Below, piece by piece: positions 19,796-28,844 of a DNA stretch of 63,773 bases. Under the pieces are notes generated by a model. That model was given only the letters and a program-made list of their open reading frames with translations. It did no database searches and was not told the DNA's origin. Position 1 is the first letter of the stretch; every line of letters begins with the position of its first letter. The position numbers and the translations under genes were made by a program. Source of the stretch: Betaproteobacteria bacterium RIFCSPLOWO2_12_FULL_68_20 (lineage in GTDB: Bacteria; Pseudomonadota; Gammaproteobacteria; Burkholderiales; SG8-39); the NCBI GenBank assembly GCA_001770655.1, contig MERQ01000089.1:1-63773 (forward strand), given 5' to 3'.

Positions 19796-21676
19796 CTACG
19801 GTTCGTCAGTGATCGCGCCCTTACTGGCGGTCGACACGAGGCGCATGTATTTCGCCATCAAGCCGCGCGTGTAGCGCGGCTTGGGGGCTTTCCACTTCTT
19901 GCGCCGCGCGGCGAGCTCTTTCGCCGATACATTCAGCTGCAGCAGGCGCTTGCCCGCGTCGATGGTGATCGAGTCGCCCTCCTTCACCAGCGCGATCGTG
20001 CCGCCCACGTAGGCCTCGGGCGCGACGTGGCCCACGACCATGCCCCAGGTGCCGCCGGAGAATCGCCCGTCGGTGAGCAGGCCCACCGATTCGCCCAGGC
20101 CCTGCCCGATCAATGCGGAGGTCGGCGCGAGCATCTCCTGCATGCCGGGCCCGCCCTTCGGCCCCTCGTAGCGGATCACGATCACGTCGCCCGGCCTGAT
20201 TCTCTTGGCGAGGATCGCCTTCATGCACTCCGGCTCGGACTCGAAAACGCGCGCCGGGCCGGTGATCGATGTCTTTTTCAGGCCGCTGATCTTGGCGACG
20301 CAGCCCTCGGTGGCGAGGTTGCCCTTGAGGATCGCGAGGTGGCCCTGGGCATAGAGCGGCTTGTCGATCGGGCGGATCACGTCCTGGTCGCCCGGCCTGA
20401 TTCTCTTGGCGAGGATCGCCTTCATGCACTCCGGCTCGGACTCGAAAACGCGCGCCGGGCCGGTGATCGATGTCTTTTTCAGGCCGCTGATCTTGGCGAC
20501 GCAGCCCTCGGTGGCGAGGTTGCCCTTGAGGATCGCGAGGTGGCCCTGGGCATAGAGCGGCTTGTCGATCGGGCGGATCACGTCCTGGTCGGCGCGCGGC
20601 GCCTCCGGCACGTCGATCAGCTCCTCGGCAAGGGTCCTGCCGGTAATGGTCATGCATTCCCCGTGCACCAGCCCCGCCTTGAGCAACATCTTCAGCACCT
20701 GGGGCACGCCGCCCGCGGCGTGGAAGTCGGTCGCGACGTAGGGGCCCGAGGGTTTGAGCGCGCAAAGCACCGGCACCTTGCGCCGCACCCGCTCGAAATC
20801 GTCGATGTCCCATTTCACGCCCGCAGCGCGCGCGATCGCGAGATAGTGCAGCACCGCGTTGGTCGAGCCTCCGGTCGCCATCACCAGCGCGATCGCGTTC
20901 TCGATCGACTTGCGAGTGATGATGTCGCGCGGCCGCAGGTTGTTCTTCACTGCCTCGAACAATACCTTTCCCGAGGCTGCCGCCGAGTCGGCCTTCTCGG
21001 CATCGGGCGATGCCATCTGCGAGGAGCCGAGCAGGCTCATGCCGAGCGCCTCGAACGAGGAGCTCATCGTGTTCGCGGTGTACTGACCGCCGCAGGCGCC
21101 CACGCTCGGGCAGGCGTTGCGCTCGATGCCGTCGAAGTCCTCGCGCGACATCTTGCCGGCGGTGAGCGCGCCCACCGCCTCGAACGGGGAGACGATCGTC
21201 AGCTTCTGGCCCTTCCAGAAGCCGGGCCTGATGGTGCCGGCGTAGACGAAGATGCCCGGAACGTTCATCCGCGCCATCGCCATCATCGATCCGGGCATGT
21301 TCTTGTCGCAGCCGCCGGCGCACAGCACGCCGTCCATCAGCTGGCCGTTCACCGCCGTTTCGATCGAGTCGGCGATCACCTCGCGCGACACGAGCGAATA
21401 CTTCATGCCTTCGGTGCCCATGCCGATGCCGTCGGTGACGGTCGGAAAGCCGAACACCTGCGGCTTGGCGCCCGCGGCCTCCAGCGCGGCGACGGCGCGG
21501 TCCACCAGCGCCTGGATGCCGGCGTTGCACGGGTTCATGGTCGAGTGGCCGTTCGCCACGCCGACGATCGGCTTGTCGAAGTCGCTGTTCTTGAACCCCA
21601 CCGCACGCAGCATTGCCCGGTTGGGCGAGCGCGCGTCGCCTTGTGTGATCAAGCGGCTCCTGCGGTTGTATGCCAT
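19796..21676 (-). CDS. ilvD: Dihydroxy-acid dehydratase with an internal 67-residue tandem duplication
   Basis: IlvD removes water from 2,3-dihydroxy-isovalerate and its homologue in valine/isoleucine synthesis using an Fe-S cluster. Cluster cysteines are seen in [18 protein letters not shown] and [11 protein letters not shown]. The product is 626 residues, whereas the family has about 560; the excess is an exact in-frame repeat of 67 residues (about 362-428 and 429-495) containing [20 protein letters not shown]. Without it the length is 559. The duplication lies in the C-terminal domain and could impair folding, or it may be an assembly artefact. Other motifs are intact. Confidence 0.93.
   Translation of the reverse strand: MAYNRRSRLITQGDARSPNRAMLRAVGFKNSDFDKPIVGVANGHSTMNPCNAGIQALVDRAVAALEAAGAKPQVFGFPTVTDGIGMGTEGMKYSLVSREVIADSIETAVNGQLMDGVLCAGGCDKNMPGSMMAMARMNVPGIFVYAGTIRPGFWKGQKLTIVSPFEAVGALTAGKMSREDFDGIERNACPSVGACGGQYTANTMSSSFEALGMSLLGSSQMASPDAEKADSAAASGKVLFEAVKNNLRPRDIITRKSIENAIALVMATGGSTNAVLHYLAIARAAGVKWDIDDFERVRRKVPVLCALKPSGPYVATDFHAAGGVPQVLKMLLKAGLVHGECMTITGRTLAEELIDVPEAPRADQDVIRPIDKPLYAQGHLAILKGNLATEGCVAKISGLKKTSITGPARVFESEPECMKAILAKRIRPGDQDVIRPIDKPLYAQGHLAILKGNLATEGCVAKISGLKKTSITGPARVFESEPECMKAILAKRIRPGDVIVIRYEGPKGGPGMQEMLAPTSALIGQGLGESVGLLTDGRFSGGTWGMVVGHVAPEAYVGGTIALVKEGDSITIDAGKRLLQLNVSAKELAARRKKWKAPKPRYTRGLMAKYMRLVSTASKGAITDEP
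20186..20591. repeat. Exact 201-bp tandem duplication inside ilvD
   Basis: The block 20186-20390 recurs at 20387-20591 with a period of 201 bp and no mismatch that I can find. The units share GGTCG-type microhomology at the junction. The period is a multiple of three, so the reading frame survives. The perfect identity means a very recent event in the sampled strain, an unstable tandem allele, or a mis-assembly of overlapping reads. Confidence 0.92.
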
Positions 21677-21711
21677 GCGCTGTCCCCCAATCGCTAGAAT
21701 AGGATTCTAGC

Positions 21712-22488
21712 GTGCTGGTCCATCCGAACTTCGACCCGATCGCGTTCTCGCTCGGCCCGCTCGCGGTGCGCTGGTACGGGCTCATGTACCTCGCCGGCTT
21801 CGCCGCCGGCTGGTGGCTGGGCCTGAGTCGCATCTCGCGCGGCCTCGCGCCGATCACGCGGCAACAGTTCGACGACCTGCTGTTTCTCGCCGTGCTCGGC
21901 GTGATCCTGGGCGGGCGCCTGGGCTACGTGCTGTTCTACAAGCCGGCCTACTATGCCGCGCACCCGCTCGAGATCTTCGCCATCTGGCAGGGCGGGATGT
22001 CGTTTCACGGCGGTCTGCTCGGCGTGATGCTCGCCATGGCGTTCGCCGCGCGCCGGCACGGGGTGGACTGGCTGCGCGTCATGGATTTCGTCGCGCCGCT
22101 GTGCCCGCTAGGGCTCGCCGCGGGACGCATGGGCAACTTCATCAACGGCGAGTTGTGGGGCAGGGTGACCGACCTGCCGTGGGGAATGGTGTTTCGCGGC
22201 GCGGGCGATGCTCCGCGCCATCCCTCGCAGCTTTACCAGTTCGCGCTGGAAGGCGTGGCGCTGTTCGTACTGCTGTGGTGGTTCTCGGCGAAACCGCGTC
22301 CGCGCGGCCAGGTGTCGGCGCTGTTTCTCGCCGGCTACGGCGCATTCCGCTTCGTCGCCGAGTTGGCACGCGAGCCGGACGCCTTTCTCGGCTACCTCGC
22401 GCTCGGCCTCAGCATGGGCCAATGGCTGAGCGTGCCGATGATCCTCGGCGGCGCGCTGCTGTTCGCCTGGAGCGGCCGCGGGCGCTGA
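21712..22488 (+). CDS. lgt: Prolipoprotein diacylglyceryl transferase
   Basis: A 258-residue inner-membrane enzyme that moves diacylglycerol from phosphatidylglycerol to the lipobox cysteine of prolipoproteins. It has about seven hydrophobic segments, the N-terminal IRWYGLMYL-like segment ([12 protein letters not shown]), [11 protein letters not shown] and the signature [14 protein letters not shown] (about residue 138). The start is a GTG at 21712; the next in-frame ATG would remove the first membrane segment. It diverges from ilvD with a 35-bp gap. The stop abuts the convergent PilZ gene. Confidence 0.95.
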   Translation: MLVHPNFDPIAFSLGPLAVRWYGLMYLAGFAAGWWLGLSRISRGLAPITRQQFDDLLFLAVLGVILGGRLGYVLFYKPAYYAAHPLEIFAIWQGGMSFHGGLLGVMLAMAFAARRHGVDWLRVMDFVAPLCPLGLAAGRMGNFINGELWGRVTDLPWGMVFRGAGDAPRHPSQLYQFALEGVALFVLLWWFSAKPRPRGQVSALFLAGYGAFRFVAELAREPDAFLGYLALGLSMGQWLSVPMILGGALLFAWSGRGR

Positions 22489-23205
22489 TCAATCGTTCGC
22501 ACCGTCGGCGATCTCCTTCACAAAGGCGCGGACCAGCTTCACGAGATCGCGCCCCGAGGCGATGAAGCGGCAGCCGGCGCGCTGCGCCGGCGTGCCGTCC
22601 TTGAGAACAATTTGCCGAGTGTGGCGGACCTCCAGGTCCGCGAGCGCCGCCCCGCCGTCCGGGAAGACGATCTTGGAGCGCCGCAGGTGCGTGCCCGGCT
22701 CGAGGCGGATGCGGGCGTCGTAGACGATCGTCCCGAGCCCGCCCGGGCTGACGTCGACCACCCGCGCCTCGAACGGCGCGCTTCCCGCTCTGTCGGCGAT
22801 GCAGCGCAGTGACACGCTCGGCGGGACCCGGATGCGCACATGCGCCCGCCGATGCAGCCGCACGAGCGCTTCCGGCATTGCCAGGCGTATCGCGGGACGG
22901 CCGTCGTGGAGCGCCTCCTGGGGGGTGCGGGCGACGAACTCGATGTGCGCGGGACCGTCGCTGCAATGGAACGTCACCGACGCCGAATCGAACAGCGAGG
23001 CGTTGGCCGGCTTGCTCGGACTGTAGTCGATCAGGATGAACCCCTGCGAGGGGTCCACGAGCAGCAGCCGGCTGACGAAGAACCGGTCCTCGACTTCGAA
23101 AGAAACGGTGATGGGCTCCTTGCTGCGGCGGATCTTCTCCAGGATGCGCCCGATCTCGATCCTGGAGCGGATTAATACTCCGGTCGCTGCGGCCTGCGGC
23201 TGCAT
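22489..23205 (-). CDS. YcgR-like PilZ-domain protein (c-di-GMP receptor)
   Basis: A 238-residue protein with an N-terminal YcgR-type beta domain (about 18-105; TVSFEVEDRFFVSRLLLVD) and a C-terminal PilZ domain with the c-di-GMP switch motif RRAHVR (about 120) and DVSPGGLG (about 150). YcgR proteins slow the flagellar motor when c-di-GMP is bound. No flagellar gene is in the window, so a motility role is inferred only from the family; other PilZ proteins control pili or polysaccharide. It begins 12 bp after the stop of the FAD/Fe-S dehydrogenase gene on the same strand. Confidence 0.85.
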   Translation of the reverse strand: MQPQAAATGVLIRSRIEIGRILEKIRRSKEPITVSFEVEDRFFVSRLLLVDPSQGFILIDYSPSKPANASLFDSASVTFHCSDGPAHIEFVARTPQEALHDGRPAIRLAMPEALVRLHRRAHVRIRVPPSVSLRCIADRAGSAPFEARVVDVSPGGLGTIVYDARIRLEPGTHLRRSKIVFPDGGAALADLEVRHTRQIVLKDGTPAQRAGCRFIASGRDLVKLVRAFVKEIADGAND

Positions 23206-23217
23206 GCGGCGATCCTC

Positions 23218-26088
23218 CTACGCGAGCGCCCGTGCCAGCACTCGCGCCACGTGCAGCGCTTCGCGTCCCGCGCCGTCGGCGATCTGGTGGCGGCAACTCG
23301 TGCCGTCCGCAATGAGAAGCGCTCCCTCCGGTGCACTCCGTACCGCAGGCAGCAAGTTCGCCTCGGCCATCTTCATCGAGATCTCGTGGTGCTCGGCTTC
23401 GTAGCCGAACGAGCCCGCCATGCCGCAGCAGCTCGATTCGATCTGCGTCACCTTGAGACCGGGAATCAGCCCGAGCACCCGCTCGACCGAGCCCATCGCA
23501 CCGAACGCCTTCTGGTGACAGTGGCCGTGCAGCAGCGCCTGTTTCGCGACAGGTTTCAGCTGCAGGTCGAGCCTGCCGGCTTCGGCTTCGCGCGCGAGGA
23601 ACTCTTCAAACAGAAATGAGTTGCCGGCGAGCGCCTCGGCGCCCGGCAGCATCACGGTGAACTCGTCGCGGAAGCTCAAGAGGCACGAAGGCTCCAGGCC
23701 GACGACGGGAACGCCGCGCTCGATCCAGGGCGCGAGCGCTTCGAGCACCCGGCGCGCCTCGGTTTTCGCCTCCTCGACCAGGCCGGCCGAGAGAAACGTG
23801 CGGCCGCAGCAGAGCGGCCGGCCCGGCGCAGCCGGCTCTGCGACATGCACCCGGTAGCGCGCGGCCTCCAGAACACGGATCGCCGCGCGCACATTCTCCG
23901 GCTCGAACCAGCGGTTGAAGCTGTCCACGAACAGAACCGCCTCGCGCTCGCCGCGCTTCGCCCAGGGGCGATCGATGAAGCGGTCGCGGCGCCAGCTCGG
24001 CAGCCGGCGCCCTTCCGAGAACCCGAGCGGAGCCTTGAGAAGATCCGAAGCGACATTCGCGACCGGCGCAAAAGCTGCCGCCCAGGGCGCATAGCGCGGC
24101 AGGTAGGCGATCAGCCGGTCACGCAGCGTCAGCCGGTGCTTGCGCCGATAGTGCGCAAGGAACTCGATCTTCAATCTCGCCATGTCCACGCCGGTCGGAC
24201 ACTCCCGCTTGCAGCCCTTGCAGGACACGCACAGGTCGAGCGCTTCTCGCACGGCTGCGTCGGGCTCCGCGCCGAGCTGCCCGGAGAGCGCGAGCCTCAA
24301 TGTATTCGCCCGGCCGCGCGTGAGATGGATCTCGTCGCGCGTCACGCGGTACGAGGGGCACATGGTGCCGACGTCGAACTTGCGGCAGTGGCCGTTGTTG
24401 TTGCACATCTCGACCGCCTTGTCGTAGCCGCCCCATTCCGACCAGTCGAGCACCGTCGCGGGAACGCTCGCCGCATATGCGGGCTTGAAGCGGAACAGCG
24501 ACCGGTCGTCCATTTTCGACGGCGCGACGATCTTCCCCGGGTTCATCAGGCCCTTCGGATCGAGCCAGGACTTCACCTCGGCGAGCGCGGCGGTGAGCCG
24601 CGGCCCGAAGAAGGGCGCGATCCACTCCGAGCGCGCGAGCCCGTCGCCGTGCTCGCCCGAGTACGCGCCCTTGAACTGCTTCACCAGCGCGCACGCCTCC
24701 TCGGCGATGGCGCGCATCTTCGCCGCGCCGTCGCGCCGCATGTCGAGCACCGGCCGCACGTGGAGGCACCCCACCGAGGCGTGCGCGTACCAGGTGCCGC
24801 GCGTGCCGTGCTTCTCGAATACCTGCGTCAGGCGATCGGTGTATTCGGCGAGGTGCTCGAGCGGCACCGCGCAGTCCTCGATGAAGGACACCGGCTTGCC
24901 GTCGCCCTTCATCGACATCATGATGTTGAGGCCGGCCTTTCTCACCTCCCACAGCTCGCGCTGCAGCCGTGCGTCGGTGATCTCCACCACGCTGCCGGCA
25001 AGCCCGAGGTCTGCCACCAGCTCCGCAAGCGTCTTCAGCCTGCGCGCCTGCTCGGCCGCGTCCTCGCCCGAGAACTCGACGAGAAGAATCGCGTCCGGCT
25101 CGCCGCGGATGCAGGAGTCCACGGTGCTGCGGAACGCGGCGATGCCGCGCGCCAGGTCGATCATCGTTCGATCGACCAGCTCCACCGCCGATGGATCGAG
25201 CTTCACGATGTGCTGCGCGCAATCCATCGCGGTGTGGAAGCGCTCGAAATGGCATACGCCGAGCGCGCGCGCGGCCGGAATGCGCGAGAGCATGAGGTGA
25301 ATTCGCTCCGACCAGGCGAGCGTGCCCTCCGATCCGACGAGCAGGTGCGCGGCGTTCGCGTACGGCGGCCCGAGATGATCGAGGTTGTAGCCGGCGACCC
25401 GGCGCGATACGCCCGGAAAGCGCGCGGCGATTTCTTCCTGCTCGCGCTGGTACAGGGAGCGAAGCTTCGCCACCAGCTCCACATAGCCGGCAGGACCCGA
25501 AGCCTCGCTCATCGGGCCGAACCTCCAGCGCTCGCCCGACACGGTGAGCGCGTCGATCGCGAGCACGTTGTGCACCATGTTGCCGTAGGCAATCGAGCGC
25601 GAGCCGCAGGAGTTGTTTCCCGCCATGCCGCCGAGCGTCGCCTGCGCGCTGGTGGAGACGTCCACCGGGAACCACAAACCGTGCGGGCGCAGCAGCGCAT
25701 TCAACCTGTCGAGCACCAGGCCGGGCTGCACCACCGCCACCGCGCGCGCGGGATCGAGATCGATCACGCGGTCGAGATATTTCGAGGCGTCGACGACGAG
25801 CGCCTCGCCCACCGTCTGGCCGCACTGCGAGCTGCCGGCGCCGCGCGGCAGGATCGGCACGCCTTGCGCGGCGGCGATCGCGATCGCCGCGCGCGCCGCC
25901 TCGTCGCTGCGCGGAATCACCACCCCGATCGGCTCGATCTGGTAGATCGACGCGTCGGTCGCGTAGCGACCGCGGCTCGCCGCATCGAACAGCACCTCGC
26001 CGTCCACCTCCTTGCGCAGCCGGGCGGCGAGCGACGAATCGCCGCGCCGCGCCTTGGCGAGCCGGACCGGAATGCCGGGAGCGTTCAT
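23218..26088 (-). CDS. FAD-linked oxidase/Fe-S oxidoreductase fusion (YdiJ/D-lactate dehydrogenase type)
   Basis: A 956-residue fusion. Residues about 40-270 form an FAD-binding-4 domain (PRGAGSSQCGQTVGEALVVD), followed by a cap domain up to about 530. A 4Fe-4S ferredoxin section carries CNNNGHCRKFDVGTMCP (about 560) and CVSCKGCKRECP (about 618). The C-terminal part is a GlpC/CCG domain with CCGRTF, HGHCHQKAFG and ESSCCGMAGS. Such proteins oxidise D-2-hydroxy acids such as D-lactate, glycolate or D-2-hydroxyglutarate and pass electrons to the quinone pool. The divergent neighbour is a glyoxylate-type aminotransferase, which makes glycolate a candidate substrate. Confidence 0.88.
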   Translation of the reverse strand: MNAPGIPVRLAKARRGDSSLAARLRKEVDGEVLFDAASRGRYATDASIYQIEPIGVVIPRSDEAARAAIAIAAAQGVPILPRGAGSSQCGQTVGEALVVDASKYLDRVIDLDPARAVAVVQPGLVLDRLNALLRPHGLWFPVDVSTSAQATLGGMAGNNSCGSRSIAYGNMVHNVLAIDALTVSGERWRFGPMSEASGPAGYVELVAKLRSLYQREQEEIAARFPGVSRRVAGYNLDHLGPPYANAAHLLVGSEGTLAWSERIHLMLSRIPAARALGVCHFERFHTAMDCAQHIVKLDPSAVELVDRTMIDLARGIAAFRSTVDSCIRGEPDAILLVEFSGEDAAEQARRLKTLAELVADLGLAGSVVEITDARLQRELWEVRKAGLNIMMSMKGDGKPVSFIEDCAVPLEHLAEYTDRLTQVFEKHGTRGTWYAHASVGCLHVRPVLDMRRDGAAKMRAIAEEACALVKQFKGAYSGEHGDGLARSEWIAPFFGPRLTAALAEVKSWLDPKGLMNPGKIVAPSKMDDRSLFRFKPAYAASVPATVLDWSEWGGYDKAVEMCNNNGHCRKFDVGTMCPSYRVTRDEIHLTRGRANTLRLALSGQLGAEPDAAVREALDLCVSCKGCKRECPTGVDMARLKIEFLAHYRRKHRLTLRDRLIAYLPRYAPWAAAFAPVANVASDLLKAPLGFSEGRRLPSWRRDRFIDRPWAKRGEREAVLFVDSFNRWFEPENVRAAIRVLEAARYRVHVAEPAAPGRPLCCGRTFLSAGLVEEAKTEARRVLEALAPWIERGVPVVGLEPSCLLSFRDEFTVMLPGAEALAGNSFLFEEFLAREAEAGRLDLQLKPVAKQALLHGHCHQKAFGAMGSVERVLGLIPGLKVTQIESSCCGMAGSFGYEAEHHEISMKMAEANLLPAVRSAPEGALLIADGTSCRHQIADGAGREALHVARVLARALA

Positions 26089-26111
26089 GGGGCCGAAAGG
26101 TAGAATAGCGC

Positions 26112-27308
26112 ATGCCCAGAAGCGCCGGCCGGCACTTCCTGCAGATCCCCGGGCCGACCAACGTGCCCGATCGCGTTTTGCGCGCGATCGATTACCCGAC
26201 CATCGACCATCGCGGGCCCGAGTTCGCCGCGCTCGGCAAGGGCGTGCTCGCCGGCATGAAGCGCGTGTTCAAGACCACGGACGGCGAGGTGGTGATCTAT
26301 CCCGCGTCTGGCACCGGCGCGTGGGAAGCCGCACTAGCCAACACGCTCTCGCCGGGCGACGCGGTGCTGATGTGCGAGACCGGGCACTTTGCCGCCCTGT
26401 GGCGCAAGCTCGCCGCGCGGCTGGGACTCGAGCCGGAGTTCCTCCCGGGCGACTGGCGCCACGGCGCCGATCCGGAGGCGATCGAGAAGCGGCTGCGCGC
26501 CGACGCCGAGCGCAGGGTCAAGGCAGTGTGCGTGGTGCACAACGAGACCTCCACAGGGGTCGCCTCGCGCATCGCCGAGCTGCGCCGGGCGATCGACGCG
26601 GCCGGCCACCCGGCGCTGTTCATGGTGGACACCATCTCTTCGCTCGCCTCCATCGACTACCGGCACGACGAATGGGGCGTGGACGTGACGGTCGCCGGCT
26701 CGCAGAAAGGACTGATGCTGCCGCCGGGACTTTCCTTCAACTGCGTCTCGCCCAAGGCGCTCGCCGCATCCAAATCCGCCAAGCTCGCGCGCAGCTACTT
26801 CGCCTGGGACGAGATGATCGCCAACGGCAGGAACGGCTTCTTCCCGTACACGCCGGCGACGAACCTGCTCTACGGCCTGCGCGAGGCGCTCGCGATGCTC
26901 GAGGAGGAGGGGCTGGAGAACGTCTTTGCGCGCCACGCGCGCCACGCCGAGGCGGCGCGCCGTGCGGTGCGCGCCTGGGGGCTGGAGGTGCTCGCGCTCG
27001 ATCCGCGCGAGTATTCAGCCTCGCTCACCGCCGTGCTGATGCCCGCCGGCCACGACGCCGACCGCGCGCGGAAGATCATTCTCGAGGCGTTCGACCTCTC
27101 GCTCGGAACGGGCCTCGGCAAGCTCGCGGGAAAGGTGTTCCGCATCGGGCACCTGGGCGACTTCAACGACCTGATGCTCGCCGGCACGCTCTGCGGCGTC
27201 GAGATGGGACTCGCGCTCGCGGGCGTTGCGGTGAAGAAGGAAGGCGTGCGCGCGGCGCTGGAATATCTCGCCGAGTGCCGCGGCTCCAGGCAGCGCGCGG
27301 CGGCCTGA
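26112..27308 (+). CDS. Serine/alanine-glyoxylate aminotransferase family enzyme
   Basis: A 398-residue class V PLP enzyme: QIPGPTNVPDRVLRAID at the start, YPASGTGAWEAALANTL (phosphate binding), DTISSLASIDYRHDEWGVD and the PLP lysine in AGSQKGLMLPPGL (about residue 200). The family converts serine and glyoxylate to hydroxypyruvate and glycine, or uses alanine. It starts 23 bp from the divergent FAD/Fe-S dehydrogenase, so both share a short control region. An enoyl-CoA hydratase gene follows after 4 bp. Serine versus alanine preference cannot be fixed by eye. Confidence 0.9.
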   Translation: MPRSAGRHFLQIPGPTNVPDRVLRAIDYPTIDHRGPEFAALGKGVLAGMKRVFKTTDGEVVIYPASGTGAWEAALANTLSPGDAVLMCETGHFAALWRKLAARLGLEPEFLPGDWRHGADPEAIEKRLRADAERRVKAVCVVHNETSTGVASRIAELRRAIDAAGHPALFMVDTISSLASIDYRHDEWGVDVTVAGSQKGLMLPPGLSFNCVSPKALAASKSAKLARSYFAWDEMIANGRNGFFPYTPATNLLYGLREALAMLEEEGLENVFARHARHAEAARRAVRAWGLEVLALDPREYSASLTAVLMPAGHDADRARKIILEAFDLSLGTGLGKLAGKVFRIGHLGDFNDLMLAGTLCGVEMGLALAGVAVKKEGVRAALEYLAECRGSRQRAAA

Positions 27309-27312
27309 GGCG

Positions 27313-28089
27313 ATGCCCGAGGTGCTGCTCGAGCGCGAGGGCGACCTCGCGACCGTCACGCTTTCCAACCCGGAGCGCCTGAACGCTCTCACCCTCGCCA
27401 TGTGGGAGCGGCTGGGCGAGATCGTGCGCAGCCTCGATGCCGACGAGGGGCTGCGCTGCATCGTGCTCAAGGGCGCGGGCGAGAAGGCGTTCGCCGCCGG
27501 CGCCGATATCGCGGAATTCTCCTCGGTGCGCGCGAACGCGCGCCAGGCGAAGGACTACGGCGAGCGCATCGCCGGCACCATGCACGCGATCCGCGACTGC
27601 CGGCACCCGATCGTCGCGGCGATCCGCGGCGCCTGCGTCGGCGGGGGGCTCGAGCTCGCCTCGCAGTGCGACCTGCGCGTCTGCGGCGCGTCGTCGAAAT
27701 TCGGCGTCCCGATCAAGAACCTCGGCCTGGTGGTGGCCTACGACGAGATGGCCGGGCTGATCGCGCTCGCCGGCCGCGCGGTGGCGCTCGAGATTCTGCT
27801 CGAAGGGCGCGTGTTCGGCGCCGAGGAGGCACTCGCCAAAGGCCTCGTCCACCGCGTGGTGCCCGACGAGCGGGTCGAGGAGGAGGCCTACGCGGCCGCG
27901 CGCCGCATCGCCGAAGGAGCGCCGCTCGTCGCGCGCTGGCACAAGAAGTTCGCGCGGCGGCTCGCCGATCCGCGGCCGCTTTCCGAGGCCGAGTACGCCG
28001 AGAGCTACGCCTGCTTCGACACCGCGGACTTCCGCGAGGGCGTGGCGGCGTTCCTCGCCAGGCGCAAACCCGATTTCAAGGGCCGCTAG
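27313..28089 (+). CDS. Enoyl-CoA hydratase/isomerase family protein
   Basis: A 258-residue crotonase-fold protein: LSNPERLNALTLAMW, KAFAAGADIAEFSS (first oxyanion strand) and IRGACVGGGLELASQCDLRV. The segment that usually carries one catalytic Glu (GLxPGxGG) reads LGLVVAYDEMAGL here, so hydratase chemistry is doubtful; isomerase, hydrolase or decarboxylase activity is equally possible. It follows the aminotransferase gene by 4 bp and is probably co-transcribed. The link between the two pathways is not obvious. Confidence 0.88.
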   Translation: MPEVLLEREGDLATVTLSNPERLNALTLAMWERLGEIVRSLDADEGLRCIVLKGAGEKAFAAGADIAEFSSVRANARQAKDYGERIAGTMHAIRDCRHPIVAAIRGACVGGGLELASQCDLRVCGASSKFGVPIKNLGLVVAYDEMAGLIALAGRAVALEILLEGRVFGAEEALAKGLVHRVVPDERVEEEAYAAARRIAEGAPLVARWHKKFARRLADPRPLSEAEYAESYACFDTADFREGVAAFLARRKPDFKGR

Positions 28090-28126
28090 CTCAGCGTCCG
28101 CGGAAGGGGGGATTGCGCTTTTCGGC

Positions 28127-28840
28127 TCACGCTCCGAGCCGGTCGGCGAGTTCCGAAAGGTCGCCTGTGACGATGTCCCACGCGCCCTCCGGCGCCTGGT
28201 CGCGCGTCTGCCCCTCGCCGTGCTCCTTGCGCGGGAAGAACGCGGTGCGCAGGCCTTGCGCTTGGGCGGCCCTGAGATCGTAGTTGTGCGAGGCGACCAT
28301 CATCGCCTCCTCGGGTCGCACCGCGAGCAGCGCGAGCGCCCCACGATAGGTCTCGGGCGCGGGCTTGTAGCGGCGGAACAGCTCGGCGGTGAGGATGCAG
28401 TCCCACGGCAGCCGCGCGTGCTTCGCCATCGCCACCGCCCAGGCGAAATCGTTGTTGGTGAGGGTCGCGAGCACGAACTTCCTCCCGAGGCGGGCAAGCG
28501 CGGGGAGTGTGTCGGGCCAGGGATTCGGCCGGCACCAGACGCGATTGAAATGCTCGCGCTCCGGCTCGTCCATCGACTCCAGCCCGAACCCGGGCAGCAC
28601 CTCGTCGAGGCGCCGGCGGTAGATCTCGCTCACGTTGGTCCAGGGAATCTCGCCGGCGTTCACCCGGTCCATGGCCGGGCGGCGCGCGCTTTCCCAGGCC
28701 GCGATGAAGCGCGGCCAGTCGACGCTCACGCCCTTCGCGCGCGCGAGCGCTTCGCCCTCGGCGAGCAGCGCGCCGCGCCAGTCGACCACGGTGCCGAACA
28801 CGTCGAACAGCAGCGCCTTGACGCGGCCGAGGCCCGCCAT
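28127..28840 (-). CDS. Haloacid dehalogenase, type II
   Basis: A 237-residue HAD hydrolase with the nucleophile motif LLFDVFGTVVDWRGAL, motif II TLTNND, the Lys of RRYKPAPETY and the acidic motif MVASHNYDLRAAQ. These match L-2-haloacid dehalogenases, which hydrolyse 2-halo acids through an aspartyl ester. Some family members act on phosphoesters instead. It starts 4 bp after the MFS gene stop and shares its operon. The start ATG is followed by AGLGRVKALLFDV, a normal N-terminus. Confidence 0.87.
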   Translation of the reverse strand: MAGLGRVKALLFDVFGTVVDWRGALLAEGEALARAKGVSVDWPRFIAAWESARRPAMDRVNAGEIPWTNVSEIYRRRLDEVLPGFGLESMDEPEREHFNRVWCRPNPWPDTLPALARLGRKFVLATLTNNDFAWAVAMAKHARLPWDCILTAELFRRYKPAPETYRGALALLAVRPEEAMMVASHNYDLRAAQAQGLRTAFFPRKEHGEGQTRDQAPEGAWDIVTGDLSELADRLGA

Positions 28841-28844
28841 GGCC

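Noticed and set aside
23845-26103. A 752-codon plus-strand frame antisense to the FAD/Fe-S dehydrogenase
   Set aside because: Same type of GC-driven shadow; the minus strand encodes complete FAD and Fe-S motifs.
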